Shown here one piece after another: positions 24,015 through 32,743 of a stretch of DNA of 64,000 nucleotides; within the stretch, counting starts at the first letter, position 1; each line of letters opens with the position of its first letter. Location: contig NZ_BMPG01000006.1 in the NCBI RefSeq assembly GCF_014647475.1, positions 1-64,000 on the forward strand, read 5' to 3'. This stretch comes from Halocalculus aciditolerans (GTDB taxonomy: Archaea > Halobacteriota > Halobacteria > Halobacteriales > Halobacteriaceae). The position numbers and the translations under genes were made by a program. The notes under the pieces were generated by a model, which was not told where the DNA came from, did no database searches, and was given only the letters and a program-made list of their open reading frames with translations.

Positions 24015-26804
24015 ATGAACCCTTTCAATGCGATCCGCGAGTTCGAAGCCGATGGAACGACCTACAAAATGGCCGACCTCACCGTCCTCGAAGAGGAAGG
24101 CCTCTGTGAACTTGACAAACTCCCGGTCAGTATCCGTGTTATGCTTGAATCCGTCCTCCGTAACGCCGACGGGGAGGACATTACCGAGGACGACATCCGG
24201 GCCCTCGCTGGCTGGCAACCGGACGTTCCCGACGCCGACATCCCGTTCCAGCCGTCCCGGGTTATCCTCCAGGACCTCACCGGCGTCCCCGCCGTTGTAG
24301 ACCTCGCGGCACTCCGATCGGCCGTCGAACGCAAGGACCGCGACCCAACCCTCGTCGAACCCGAAGTCCCCATCGACCTGGTCATCGACCACAGCGTCCA
24401 AGTGGACTACTTCGGCAACGAGGACGCCTACGAGAAGAACGTCGAACTCGAATACGAGCGCAACAGCGAACGGTACCGGGCGCTGAAGTGGGCGCAAAAC
24501 GCCTTCGACGACTTCAGTGTCGTGCCGCCAGGGACGGGTATCGTCCACCAGGTGAATCTGGAGTATCTCGGGCAAGTCGTCCACGAACGCGAGCAGAACG
24601 GCGAGAACTGGCTGTTCCCAGACACCCTCGTCGGGACCGACAGCCACACGCCGATGATTGGTGGCATCGGCGTCGTCGGCTGGGGCGTCGGCGGTATTGA
24701 AGCCGAAGCCGCGATGCTCGGCCAGCCCATCACGATGAACCTCCCCGAGGTTGTCGGCGTGAAACTCACAGGTGAACTCCCCGAGGGTGCGACGGCGACT
24801 GACCTCGTACTGCACGTCACCGAACTGCTGCGGGATGTCGGTGTTGTCGATCGATTCGTTGAGTTCTATGGGCCCGCCGTGGAGACGCTGACTGTTCCTG
24901 ATCGGGCGACAATCGCGAATATGGCGCCCGAGCAGGGCTCGACCATCAGCATGTTCCCCGTCGACGAGGCCACCTTGGACTACCTCGAACTGACGGGCCG
25001 CGACGAGGACCACATCGAGCTCGTCCGAAAGTATCTGGACGCCCAGGGGCTGTTCGGTGAGCAGAACCCCGAGTACACCGAGACGGTCGAACTGGACCTC
25101 TCGACCGTGACGCCGAGTCTCGCCGGCCCCAAGAAACCCCAGTCCCGCGTCGAGATGGGTGACATGCGAACCCACTTCCGGGAATTACTCCACGGCGAGT
25201 TCGAGGACGAACTCGACGACGCTGACGAGGAGGCGCTGGCCCGGTGGCTCGGTGAGAGCGACCAATCGATGGGGCAGACCGACGGCGGCAAGGCGGTCGT
25301 GGACACCGGTCGAGACCGCCCCGACCTCGACCCTCTCACGAAGCGCGCCTCCGTGAATATCGACGGCAACGACGTCGAAATCGGGCACGGGAGCGTCGTC
25401 GTTAGCGCCATCACCAGCTGTACCAACACGTCGAATCCCTCCGTGATGCTGGCAGCCGGGCTCCTGGCGAAAAACGCCGTCGAGCGTGGCCTCGACGTCC
25501 CGGACTACGTTAAAACAAGCCTCGCGCCCGGCAGCCGCGTCGTCACCCAGTACCTCGAAGCATCGGGGCTGTTGCCATACCTCGAAGACCTGGGTTACAA
25601 CGTCGTGGGCTACGGCTGTACGACCTGCATCGGGAACGCAGGGCCGCTCCCGGAGCCGATCGAGACCGCTATCGACGAACACGACCTCTGGACGACGAGC
25701 GTACTCTCCGGGAATCGGAACTTCGAGGCGCGCATCCATCCAAAAGTGCGCGCGAACTACCTCGCCAGCCCGCCGCTGGTGGTGGCGTACGGGCTCGCTG
25801 GGCGGATGGACATCGATCTGGAGCACGACCCGCTGGGGTACGATGACGACGGAAACCCAGTCTATCTGGCGGACCTCTGGCCAGACAGCGACGAGATCCA
25901 CGAAGCCGTCCACGACTTCGTCGACCCGTCGATGTTCGAGGAGAAGTACGCCGAAGTGTTCGAAGGCGACGAGCGATGGGACGCGCTGGAGGCCCCGACC
26001 GGCGAGGTCTACGAGTGGGACGAGGACTCGACATACATCCGGGAGCCGCCGTTCTTCAAAGATTTCCCGCTGGAGAAACCCGGCGTCTCTAACGTCGAGG
26101 ATGCACGGTGTCTGCTAACGCTGGGTGACACGGTTACGACTGACCACATCAGTCCTGCCGGGCCGTTCGGGACGGATCAGCCGGCCGGCCAGTGGCTGAT
26201 GGACCACGGTGTCGAGCCCCACGAGTTCAACACGTACGGTGCCCGCCGGGGTAACCACGAGGTGATGATGCGGGGCACGTTCGCCAACGTCCGCATCGAG
26301 AATCAGATGCTCGACGACGTCGAGGGCGGGTACACCATCCACCATCCGACTGGTGAGCAGACGACCGTGTTCGAGGCCAGCCAGCGGTACCGCGAGGAGG
26401 GAACTCCACTCGTCGTGATGGCGGGCGAGGAGTTCGGGACTGGGTCGAGCCGTGACTGGGCGGCGAAGGGGACCGACCTTCTCGGTGTTCGTGCGACCAT
26501 CGCGGAAAGCTACGAGCGCATCTATCGGGACAATCTCGTCGGAATGGGTGTGTTGCCGTTGCAGTTCCAGGACGGTGACTCCTGGGAGGCGCTTGGATTG
26601 GACGGGTCAGAGGTCTACACGATCTACGGGTTGGACGACGAGTTGGAGCCGATGGCCGAGTTGACGGTGACTGCGGAGCGGTCGGACGGGTCGTCGGTTG
26701 AGTTCCCGGTGACGGCCCAGGTGGGCACACCTGCCGGGGTGCGATACATCGAACACGGCGGCATCCTACACTACGTCCTTCGACAGCTGCTAACCGAATC
26801 GTGA
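24015..26804 (+). CDS. acnA: Aconitate hydratase
   Basis: A 929-residue aconitase of the AcnA/IRP1 type, starting at ATG 24015. The three cluster ligands are present: C469 (SCTNTSNP) and C535/C538 (GCTTCIGNAGP). The C-terminal swivel domain carries GTGSSRDWAAKG. It converts citrate to isocitrate in the TCA cycle in the cytoplasm. Finding a central metabolic enzyme next to a metal exporter on a plasmid-like element is odd; it could be a second copy protecting a metal-sensitive Fe-S step, or part of an essential replicon. No regulator is apparent. Confidence 0.95.
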   Translation: MNPFNAIREFEADGTTYKMADLTVLEEEGLCELDKLPVSIRVMLESVLRNADGEDITEDDIRALAGWQPDVPDADIPFQPSRVILQDLTGVPAVVDLAALRSAVERKDRDPTLVEPEVPIDLVIDHSVQVDYFGNEDAYEKNVELEYERNSERYRALKWAQNAFDDFSVVPPGTGIVHQVNLEYLGQVVHEREQNGENWLFPDTLVGTDSHTPMIGGIGVVGWGVGGIEAEAAMLGQPITMNLPEVVGVKLTGELPEGATATDLVLHVTELLRDVGVVDRFVEFYGPAVETLTVPDRATIANMAPEQGSTISMFPVDEATLDYLELTGRDEDHIELVRKYLDAQGLFGEQNPEYTETVELDLSTVTPSLAGPKKPQSRVEMGDMRTHFRELLHGEFEDELDDADEEALARWLGESDQSMGQTDGGKAVVDTGRDRPDLDPLTKRASVNIDGNDVEIGHGSVVVSAITSCTNTSNPSVMLAAGLLAKNAVERGLDVPDYVKTSLAPGSRVVTQYLEASGLLPYLEDLGYNVVGYGCTTCIGNAGPLPEPIETAIDEHDLWTTSVLSGNRNFEARIHPKVRANYLASPPLVVAYGLAGRMDIDLEHDPLGYDDDGNPVYLADLWPDSDEIHEAVHDFVDPSMFEEKYAEVFEGDERWDALEAPTGEVYEWDEDSTYIREPPFFKDFPLEKPGVSNVEDARCLLTLGDTVTTDHISPAGPFGTDQPAGQWLMDHGVEPHEFNTYGARRGNHEVMMRGTFANVRIENQMLDDVEGGYTIHHPTGEQTTVFEASQRYREEGTPLVVMAGEEFGTGSSRDWAAKGTDLLGVRATIAESYERIYRDNLVGMGVLPLQFQDGDSWEALGLDGSEVYTIYGLDDELEPMAELTVTAERSDGSSVEFPVTAQVGTPAGVRYIEHGGILHYVLRQLLTES

Positions 26805-27115
26805 CGCTTTCAAAGTGTCTCCTCGACCAGTAAGATCGCGAATTTCCGATTCCGTCGCTCGGAATTAGCGTAGCCCTCTGAAACGGCACACCGTGTTTTG
26901 TGCGTGAATACATATCAAGAGTGTTTCCAGTTCAATCAACGGTAAAATGACCATCGTAGCTTTCACACCCGATGCCGTAGCGATCACCGTCGAGTGGGCG
27001 AACAATATCCTGTGATCGAGTGAGGCCAGAGTTGTTTATTCCGCGCCGGTGATGGGTGCCGGCGCAGCTGGAGCGACCAACGACACCCGTGCGTCGGCGT
27101 TTCGAGGTGTCCAAG
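26805..27115. other. 311-bp intergenic region
   Basis: No convincing gene. A 22-codon ATG frame (26947-27015) is too short and isolated to call. The right side holds the GC hairpin at 27043-27065. Confidence 0.5.
27043..27065 (+). promoter_or_regulatory. GCGCCGG hairpin upstream of gene 27116
   Basis: GCGCCGG (27043-27049) and CCGGCGC (27059-27065) enclose the loop TGATGGGTG, after GTTGTTTATT. The 23-bp hairpin is identical to that at 29152-29174. Confidence 0.6.
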
Positions 27116-27607
27116 ATGCATATGGTGATATACGCACTCGTAGAGGCATCGACGCACGACGACGCGCTGTCCACCGGAAAGTCGGTGTTCGACCGCCTGG
27201 TCGGCGCGGACCCACACGCCGGCGCCGTCTTCGATTACTATGTGACCTTCGACGAGGAGGACACGTCCGTTGCGGGGAAGGCACGATGGGGGGGGTTGCC
27301 GACGGCAGCCCCCGTCGACTCCGATGACGGCCAAGACCTGCTCGAGTGTGGCTGGGAGGCGACGAAGGAGGAATTCGAGCGTAATCTCGACCGGGTGAAG
27401 GAGGCCATCGACGAGCTCTCCGACGAGGAGATCATGCGCGACGAGGACCTCGCCCGGCACGCCTTCCACCAGGTCGGTGCGTACGACGGCCCGACGATCT
27501 TCCTGTACACCGAACACGGAACCGGCATTCGCCACCGTGGACAGTTGGACCGACTCCTCGAGGAGAATGAAGAGCTCTGGATCGTGCCCGCTGACGTCCA
27601 CTTCTAA
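27116..27607 (+). CDS. Hypothetical haloarchaeal plasmid protein
   Basis: The ATG at 27116 (MHMVIYALVEASTHDDAL) is chosen; 27122 is an alternative. The 163-residue protein has a beta-alpha start (VIYALVEASTHDDALSTGKSV), an acidic helical centre with a run of charged residues and a C-terminal strand pair (DGPTIFLYTEHGTG, ELWIVPADVHF). It looks like a ferredoxin-like or barrel fold, without a recognised active site. The next gene begins 3 bp after its stop, so the two form an operon. Confidence 0.65.
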   Translation: MHMVIYALVEASTHDDALSTGKSVFDRLVGADPHAGAVFDYYVTFDEEDTSVAGKARWGGLPTAAPVDSDDGQDLLECGWEATKEEFERNLDRVKEAIDELSDEEIMRDEDLARHAFHQVGAYDGPTIFLYTEHGTGIRHRGQLDRLLEENEELWIVPADVHF

Positions 27608-27610
27608 CCA

Positions 27611-27976
27611 ATGCCTCGCATCACCAACTGGCGACGCGAGAGCCGCTCGCCGACGCTTGCGTATCGGAACACCGAGACCGGGGCGCGAGCCGTCCTGCAT
27701 CGAGCCCCGGACTCCTACCGGTACAAATGGCGTGGGGCAATCCTCATCGACGGCTACCCGGTCTGGTCGCGGGGATACGAGACGAAGGATGCGACATCGT
27801 TCCGTGACGAGCTCCGGGAGCGGCCCGCACCGGACCTCAGCTGCCCGGAGTGTCCGAACGACGACGTTCGCGTCGGCGAGAAGGCGGCAGACGGGGCGAA
27901 AGTCCAGCGGTGGTATGACTGCCCCGATTGTGGGTACGAAGCCCCCTCACGCATCGTCTACGGCGCCGAACGGTGA
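27611..27976 (+). CDS. Zinc-ribbon protein, second gene of pair
   Basis: A 121-residue protein with a basic N-terminal half and a C-terminal zinc ribbon of TFIIS type (CPEC, 20 residues, CPDCGYEAPS). The ribbon suggests nucleic-acid binding. It is 3 bp downstream of 27116 and surely co-transcribed. Function unknown. Confidence 0.7.
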   Translation: MPRITNWRRESRSPTLAYRNTETGARAVLHRAPDSYRYKWRGAILIDGYPVWSRGYETKDATSFRDELRERPAPDLSCPECPNDDVRVGEKAADGAKVQRWYDCPDCGYEAPSRIVYGAER

Positions 27977-27992
27977 GTGAGCGCTGGGCGCT

Positions 27993-28024
27993 GTTTTTCG
28001 GCCGGGCACGAGGTAGTGGCCCGG
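27993..28024 (+). promoter_or_regulatory. T-tract plus GC-hairpin element of gene 28046
   Basis: GTTTTTCG followed by CCGGGC (28002-28007) pairing with GCCCGG (28019-28024), 21 bases before the ATG. The T-tract may also terminate the upstream pair. Confidence 0.5.
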
Positions 28025-28045
28025 TACGACCGGGTGAGTTAACAA

Positions 28046-28441
28046 ATGAGTCTCGAAGTACTTGACCGACACAGCGAGGCACTGTTCGAGTTCCTCTGGT
28101 GTCCCGTCTGCGGACAGGAGGTCTTCACTCACATCCCCTTCGAGGGGGTGTTCTGCAAGAACTGCAACACCCAGGTCGAACTCCAAGAATCCCGAGAGAC
28201 GCGCGGCTACGAGGAGGCCGTGCTCGCCTGCTTCGATACAACCACGACCTGGAACCTCCACGTCGACGAGAAACTGCGCCGCGACCTGCCTGATGGGTCG
28301 GCGCGCGTGAAAATCTTCGGCGCACCGGGCGCCTACAAGGTCGACTGGTGGAGTCCAGAGCCGGGTGAAGACTGGGAACCTGTGGAGCGCGGGGAGTTCG
28401 ACGACGTCGAGGAACCAGGGAAGGTGTCACACCTCGCATAA
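28046..28441 (+). CDS. Zinc-ribbon hypothetical protein (DUF7567-like)
   Basis: A 131-residue protein with an N-terminal ribbon (CPVC...CKNC, residues 19-44), a central beta domain (NLHVDEKLRRDLPDGSARVKIF) and an acidic tail. From memory it resembles a haloarchaeal DUF7567-type family of unknown function. It stands alone behind a hairpin cassette and converges with the next gene. Confidence 0.65.
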   Translation: MSLEVLDRHSEALFEFLWCPVCGQEVFTHIPFEGVFCKNCNTQVELQESRETRGYEEAVLACFDTTTTWNLHVDEKLRRDLPDGSARVKIFGAPGAYKVDWWSPEPGEDWEPVERGEFDDVEEPGKVSHLA

Positions 28442-28448
28442 CCACCAG

Positions 28449-29054
28449 TTAGGCCGTTTTCGGTTCAAGCAGTGATTCCATGTTTTCCTGCAATTCGTCG
28501 TACCCCTCAAACTCGAATAGCTCAGGGATTCGGGCTGTCGCTTGCGCTTTTTGTACTTTTTCACGGGCTCGACCAGCGTGACTACGTACAGTCCCGGTCT
28601 TCACGTCAAGCGCATCGGCGATTACGTACTCGTTCTTATTTGCTTCACGCATCACGTAGGTCAAAAACTGCTTTTTCGTGAGGGTGGAGTTATCCAGCAG
28701 TTCCTGATACTGTTCCCGATACGCCTCCACATATTCACGGGAGAATTCAGCTGCGACGTGAAATCCACCCCCAGAGGCAACTTCGCCGAGGACCCCAGGC
28801 CCACGGTTTGTTCCGACATAGAATTCCTCTTCCTCCGCATCCCAGTGTATATCGGGGATTACAAAATCAATCCCCATCGGTGATTCACGAAGGAATTCCA
28901 GCTTTTTCTCTTTCTCAGGATTGTTCTCCCAGTTACTAACAACCTGTTCGAGTGCCATACGGGAGAGATTGGCATCAAGTCCGGGGTGACCATCACGGAG
29001 AAGAACGGCTAAATCTCGGTCAGTAATCGTGTCTTGGTCTGCACTGTCGGACAT
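28449..29054 (-). CDS. Sigma-70 region 4-like HTH regulator
   Basis: The ATG at 29054 (MSDSADQDT) is preferred over 29078 because a TATA box at 29085-29096 places the transcript start near 29065. The 201-residue acidic protein ends in a helix-turn-helix (LTKKQFLTYVMREANKNEYV, IADALDVKTGTVRSHAGRAREKV) like sigma-70 region 4/LuxR modules found in haloarchaeal regulators. The N-terminal ~120 residues may be a sensor. An inverted repeat over the start point suggests autoregulation. Targets unknown. Confidence 0.7.
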   Translation of the reverse strand: MSDSADQDTITDRDLAVLLRDGHPGLDANLSRMALEQVVSNWENNPEKEKKLEFLRESPMGIDFVIPDIHWDAEEEEFYVGTNRGPGVLGEVASGGGFHVAAEFSREYVEAYREQYQELLDNSTLTKKQFLTYVMREANKNEYVIADALDVKTGTVRSHAGRAREKVQKAQATARIPELFEFEGYDELQENMESLLEPKTA

Positions 29055-29057
29055 AGT

Positions 29058-29096
29058 GATTACTGATAGGGTAATCAAACAAAGTATTTATATTTT
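29058..29096 (-). promoter_or_regulatory. Promoter and operator of HTH gene 28449-29054
   Basis: A TATA-like AAAATATAAATA (minus strand, 29085-29096) precedes an inverted repeat GATTAC/GTAATC (29058-29063, 29071-29076) that covers the predicted start point. Confidence 0.5.
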
Positions 29097-29151
29097 GGGG
29101 TGGTGCAGAAGGCGAGGTGCTACAGATCGTGGACATACAGAGTCTATTGTT

Positions 29152-29174
29152 GCGCCGGTGATGGGTGCCGGCGC
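29152..29174 (+). promoter_or_regulatory. GCGCCGG hairpin upstream of gene 29195
   Basis: Identical over all 23 bp, stem and loop, to 27043-27065, and again preceded by a TTGTT element. It ends 20 bp before the ATG. Confidence 0.6.
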
Positions 29175-29194
29175 ACACGTGCCGGCGATGATCG

Positions 29195-29767
29195 ATGTCG
29201 ACACGGAGTCAACTCAGATTCGTCGAACGAGTGGACCAGGACGGCGAACCAACCGATAACGACCGCGTCGCGCAAGTGTACCGACATTCGGACGGCTACC
29301 CGGAGAGCGTGCTTCGCGATCTTGCGCAGTTGAAGGAACTTCTCGACGCGACCCGTGCCGAGCGAGGACCGGGTTACACGGCAGCGTCGTTCGTGTTCCT
29401 CGACAAGCTCTCGACAGTCGACCTGTATCTGGATGGTGACGCAGATCGAACAATCGACGCAACACAGCCAGCGGATCTCCTCGAGCCGGACAATATGGAG
29501 CACCTCGACCAGCCGATGTTCCTGCTGGGACACGGTGTCGAGAACCCGGCTGTCGGCATCCACGGCGACGAGGAGTACCTCTACGTCGTTGAACTCCCGA
29601 CCCGGAACCCATTCGAGGAGCCGTCCGAGTGGACGGTCAAGGTGAGTGGTCATTCCGCGTTCCCCCGGTGGGATGGTCCGACCGAGGACGCCTTCGAGCG
29701 GGCCAGCTGGCAGTTCCACGGCCCGCTTGAGCACGCGCTCGAAGAGCTGGTCGCTGAGCCAGCGTGA
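29195..29767 (+). CDS. Hypothetical haloarchaeal plasmid protein
   Basis: A 190-residue acidic protein with a helical N-terminal part (VLRDLAQLKELLDATRAER) and beta-rich C-terminal half (EYLYVVELPTRNPFEEPSE). No motif recognised. It shares its upstream hairpin with gene 27116, hinting that the two are co-regulated. It converges with the Mrr-like nuclease gene. Confidence 0.65.
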   Translation: MSTRSQLRFVERVDQDGEPTDNDRVAQVYRHSDGYPESVLRDLAQLKELLDATRAERGPGYTAASFVFLDKLSTVDLYLDGDADRTIDATQPADLLEPDNMEHLDQPMFLLGHGVENPAVGIHGDEEYLYVVELPTRNPFEEPSEWTVKVSGHSAFPRWDGPTEDAFERASWQFHGPLEHALEELVAEPA

Positions 29768-29780
29768 ACACTTAGCCTGC

Positions 29781-31145
29781 TCAGATGATGCCGCCGATGA
29801 CGAGTAGTCCGACGACAAGCAGCACCGTCGCGACAACGCTTCCCCCGGCTAGCCACTTGTTCTCCATCGCCTTCTCGTGAAGCGGCATATCGGCGTACTC
29901 CTCGCGGAACGCCTCGAGATTCTCCTCGTCGTAGAAGTACTTCGTCTTCAGCGCGAACCGTTCCGTCACCGCACAGCCCGTACAGATCGGCTCGCCTTCC
30001 AGCCGCTCCGTTTTGATGTGGCTGGAGCAGGCGATTGCCCCGCAGTTCGGACAGTAGGTGTACGTCTCGTCGACGCCGCTCGTGTCACAGTGGACGCACT
30101 GATGGATGCCGTCCTCGGCGGTTACTCGTGACGGGCCTGCCGCGTAGTACTCGTAGGGGTAGGTGTACTCCTGGAGCTCGGTCGTCTGTCGAACCTCGGG
30201 GAGGTACACCGGCTCAATCGACTGGACGGAGATGTCCGAGCGGTTCGGCTCGCAGGTCTTGTTGTACGTGACGTTGTTGTCGCCCGTGTAGGTCACCGTC
30301 GTTGTGTGGTGCTGCTGGAGCCGCTCGACGGCCCACTCCTTGTACTCCGTCTGGGTCTGCCCGAACCGCCGCTCCTCGACGTCGTCGAACACCTCGCCGA
30401 ACTGCTCGGTGTCGAGGTCGACCGTCGCGTGGAAGTTCTCGGTGACCAGCGTCGCGACGTCTTCGTCGACGACCTGTGGCTGTCCGCGCTCGGCGTGGGC
30501 TACGAATCGCGTCCGGTCGTTGATCCGGTGGATGACGCCCACCGACGTCTCGAAGACGGCGTTCGTGTCCGCGGTGACCGCGACCACCGGGCGGAAAGTC
30601 ACCGACGAATGCGTTTCTGGGAGGTCGGCGGCCTCAATGTTCTCGACGTCGCGGAACGCCTCCGCGACGGCCGCGTCGACGTCGACGGCCGGGTCGTACG
30701 GGCGGAGCGTCTCGTCGCAGAGGATCTCGATGCGCCCGTTGTAGAGGTCGAGGCCGATCTCGTCGGCGATCTCCCGGAGGTCCTCGCCGTCGAGCAGCTC
30801 GATTGGATGGGGGTCGTCGTTTTGCTGGAGTCGGTTTGCGTACTCCTGAGCAGGGTTCGTGAACCGGCCGGTCGTGACGACCATCCCGCGTTTCGGGCCG
30901 TCGAAGTCGAAGGTCGCGATGGCGGAATGGAGCTTCTGGACGACCGGCCGTCCGACCGTCCCCGTGTGCTTGCACTCGACGATGATCGCACGCCGCGTGC
31001 CGTCGACGACCTCCTCCATGATGACGTCGCGACCCTCGTCAGCCGTGCGGTCGGCCTGGCGGACGTTCTCGTAGCCGAGGTTTCGGAACACGTCCTCCAT
31101 CACGTCCTCGAACTCGAACCCCGAGAGATCGTCCAGTACAGCCAT
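29781..31145 (-). CDS. Membrane-anchored Mrr-type restriction endonuclease
   Basis: ATG 31145 is chosen over a TTG two codons earlier. Residues ~8-110 form an Mrr/PD-(D/E)xK domain: FEDVMEDVFRNLGY, EGRDV (catalytic Asp) and VECKH (ExK), then a Gln-containing helix (VVQKLHSAIATF). The middle is beta-rich, followed by two zinc ribbons (CVHC...CPNC and CSSH...CTGC, about 345-395) and a C-terminal transmembrane helix (about 428-452). The nuclease may therefore face incoming DNA at the membrane. Mrr enzymes cut modified foreign DNA; 454 residues is longer than classical Mrr. Confidence 0.8.
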   Translation of the reverse strand: MAVLDDLSGFEFEDVMEDVFRNLGYENVRQADRTADEGRDVIMEEVVDGTRRAIIVECKHTGTVGRPVVQKLHSAIATFDFDGPKRGMVVTTGRFTNPAQEYANRLQQNDDPHPIELLDGEDLREIADEIGLDLYNGRIEILCDETLRPYDPAVDVDAAVAEAFRDVENIEAADLPETHSSVTFRPVVAVTADTNAVFETSVGVIHRINDRTRFVAHAERGQPQVVDEDVATLVTENFHATVDLDTEQFGEVFDDVEERRFGQTQTEYKEWAVERLQQHHTTTVTYTGDNNVTYNKTCEPNRSDISVQSIEPVYLPEVRQTTELQEYTYPYEYYAAGPSRVTAEDGIHQCVHCDTSGVDETYTYCPNCGAIACSSHIKTERLEGEPICTGCAVTERFALKTKYFYDEENLEAFREEYADMPLHEKAMENKWLAGGSVVATVLLVVGLLVIGGII

Positions 31146-31207
31146 CCTCAATTATGTGGACAGTACGTTGCAACTGCCAAATACGTTGCCGAACGCTACG
31201 CCATCCT

Positions 31208-31237
31208 GTTTGTTGAACCCCTGAGAGGGGTGCGGGG
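31208..31237 (+). promoter_or_regulatory. T-rich plus GC-hairpin element of gene 31264
   Basis: GTTTGTTGAA then CCCC-tgaga-GGGG (31218-31230) and TGCGGGGG, 27 bases before the ATG. Confidence 0.55.
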
Positions 31238-31263
31238 GTCACCGAACCGCCCGCGAGCAACGA

Positions 31264-31950
31264 ATGAACGGGAATGTACCTATGGCCAGTTCGGAATCGG
31301 TTCCAGTAGCATCGCCCGCACAGTCTCACCGAGACGCAGTCGAATACGTCGGCTTCCGCGTCGACGGCCAAGCCGTCGTCCTGAACCTCTCGGAGCATCG
31401 GCGACTCTCTCTCGAGCGCAGTCTGGACCTCGTCAACCACAGTCCAAGCGGGTTCGAGTGGGGGTATAGTGGTAGCGGGCCCGCCCAGCTCGCGTGCGCG
31501 CTCCTCCTCGACTACTACGACGATGAGCAGTTCGCCCGTGAGCACTACATCGCGTTCCGGAATCAGGTGGTTTCGCAGCTGGAGTGCGACGGTGCCGCGG
31601 CGTGCTGGCACCTCCCCGGCGAGGAGATCGACGCCGCGATGGCGACCCTTACCGACGACGTCGTCGCCCTCGCCGACGGCGGACGGCCGTCACCGACGCT
31701 TCCCGAGAACTGGCGAGCCGTCTCTCGCCCTGATCGAAGAGTGTTCCAGCGCGCTGATCGCGACCACTACATCGTGATCGGGGATGGAAGCGACGAGTGG
31801 CTGGTCGTGCTCTGCAGCCAGGGTGACCGGGCATATCCTGCCCCGCTCGCACATCGGACAGTTGTCGAGGGGGCTGACGTGGAACAGGTAATCCAAGAAC
31901 TCGCCGAAGAGAGCAACGACCTCATCGAACCCCCGGAGGGGGAGCACTGA
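31264..31950 (+). CDS. DUF6166-like protein
   Basis: The 228-residue protein contains the block FEWGYSGSGPAQLACALLLDY, seen in small DUF6166-type proteins of archaea and bacteria that are common on mobile elements (family from memory; block given in part: WGYSGSGPAQLA). A basic linker and a second beta-rich domain follow. Another start exists at 31282. Its stop overlaps the ATG of a 43-residue gene (TGATG), which in turn overlaps the next, forming a three- to four-gene unit. Confidence 0.65.
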   Translation: MNGNVPMASSESVPVASPAQSHRDAVEYVGFRVDGQAVVLNLSEHRRLSLERSLDLVNHSPSGFEWGYSGSGPAQLACALLLDYYDDEQFAREHYIAFRNQVVSQLECDGAAACWHLPGEEIDAAMATLTDDVVALADGGRPSPTLPENWRAVSRPDRRVFQRADRDHYIVIGDGSDEWLVVLCSQGDRAYPAPLAHRTVVEGADVEQVIQELAEESNDLIEPPEGEH

Positions 31951-32081
31951 TGGAGACGCTTCGACTGGCGCGAGCCACCCACCAGCTCCTCGAACGAGGT
32001 GTCGAGGCGCTCGAGAAAATCGGGCGCGAACTGGAGCGATACAACGACCGACAGGAGCGCACCGACGACACCGACTCGTGA
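31950..32081 (+). CDS. 43-residue helical microprotein
   Basis: A small gene wedged between two others with overlaps at both ends (TGATG at the start, GTGA at the stop), which argues that it is translated. The product METLRLARATHQLLERG... is a single charged amphipathic helix ending in Asp/Thr-rich residues. It may bind one of its neighbours' products. Function unknown. Confidence 0.6.
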   Translation: METLRLARATHQLLERGVEALEKIGRELERYNDRQERTDDTDS

Positions 32082-32743
32082 CCGAAACTCACTCTCTAGA
32101 CCAAATACGGAGTACCGGATTCCAGTATACGCCTACCCCCGATGGGTGTTCGTGTCCCATCCATCGGGAAGGCCAGCCGGTCACGGCGCCGCTCGGTTTG
32201 GGGTTCGCAGAGCGCGTCCATATCGAATCGATCCCGCGCCACGTCGCCGGCGCGATCTACGAAGCGCATCACTCCTATATGGACGATATCCCCCGGACGA
32301 ATCTCGTCCATCACGGACTCTGTTACCAGGACCAGCTACTAGGTGCGATTACGTGGCGCTATCCGCTGATTCGCTCGCTGGAGTACGACGGGACGCGATT
32401 CGAGGGTGACGAAATCGTCGAGGCAGCACGGATTTGCATCGGCGTCGACTTCCCCAATCTCGCCTCTGCCGCCCTCGCCCGGTCGATGGAACGATTCGTG
32501 CGTCGGCACGGTCGGCGACGAGGCGTTCGGCTCCTGCTGACGTTCGTGCGAGCCGACTTCGACGGCTCGATGATCAAAGCGCTCAGAGACAAGGGCTGGC
32601 ACTGTGCCGGTAAAACGGACCCCGGCCAAGCGGGAAATCGCCCCGATAAGCAGATCCGAGAGCAGCCGAAGTGGCGGTTTCTCTGCGAGGTCCCAGCTGA
32701 GTCCGACCGGGAACAGGCCTCACTCGGGAGGTGGTCCCCGTGA
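32078..32743 (+). CDS. GNAT/Mom-like acyltransferase-fold protein, tentative
   Basis: The 221-residue protein starts at a GTG that overlaps the preceding stop. The centre has LVHHGLCYQDQLLGAITWRYP, then an acidic stretch (FEGDEIVEAARICI) and NLASAALARSMERFVRRHG, a pattern reminiscent of Mom-type DNA-modification proteins and GNAT folds (strand, then R/GxxL helix). That likeness is weak. CxC/H residues at 24-28 (CSCPIH) could bind zinc. It is in one operon with the two genes before and the zinc-finger gene after it. Confidence 0.55.
   Translation: MTETHSLDQIRSTGFQYTPTPDGCSCPIHREGQPVTAPLGLGFAERVHIESIPRHVAGAIYEAHHSYMDDIPRTNLVHHGLCYQDQLLGAITWRYPLIRSLEYDGTRFEGDEIVEAARICIGVDFPNLASAALARSMERFVRRHGRRRGVRLLLTFVRADFDGSMIKALRDKGWHCAGKTDPGQAGNRPDKQIREQPKWRFLCEVPAESDREQASLGRWSP

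Noticed and set aside
26947-27015. 22-codon ATG frame after aconitase
   Set aside because: Too short, no overlap with neighbours, no motif, no paralogue in the window.
30306-31469. 387-codon frame antisense to the Mrr gene
   Set aside because: The Mrr gene has catalytic motifs, zinc ribbons and a membrane helix; this frame has low-complexity Arg/Val sequence.
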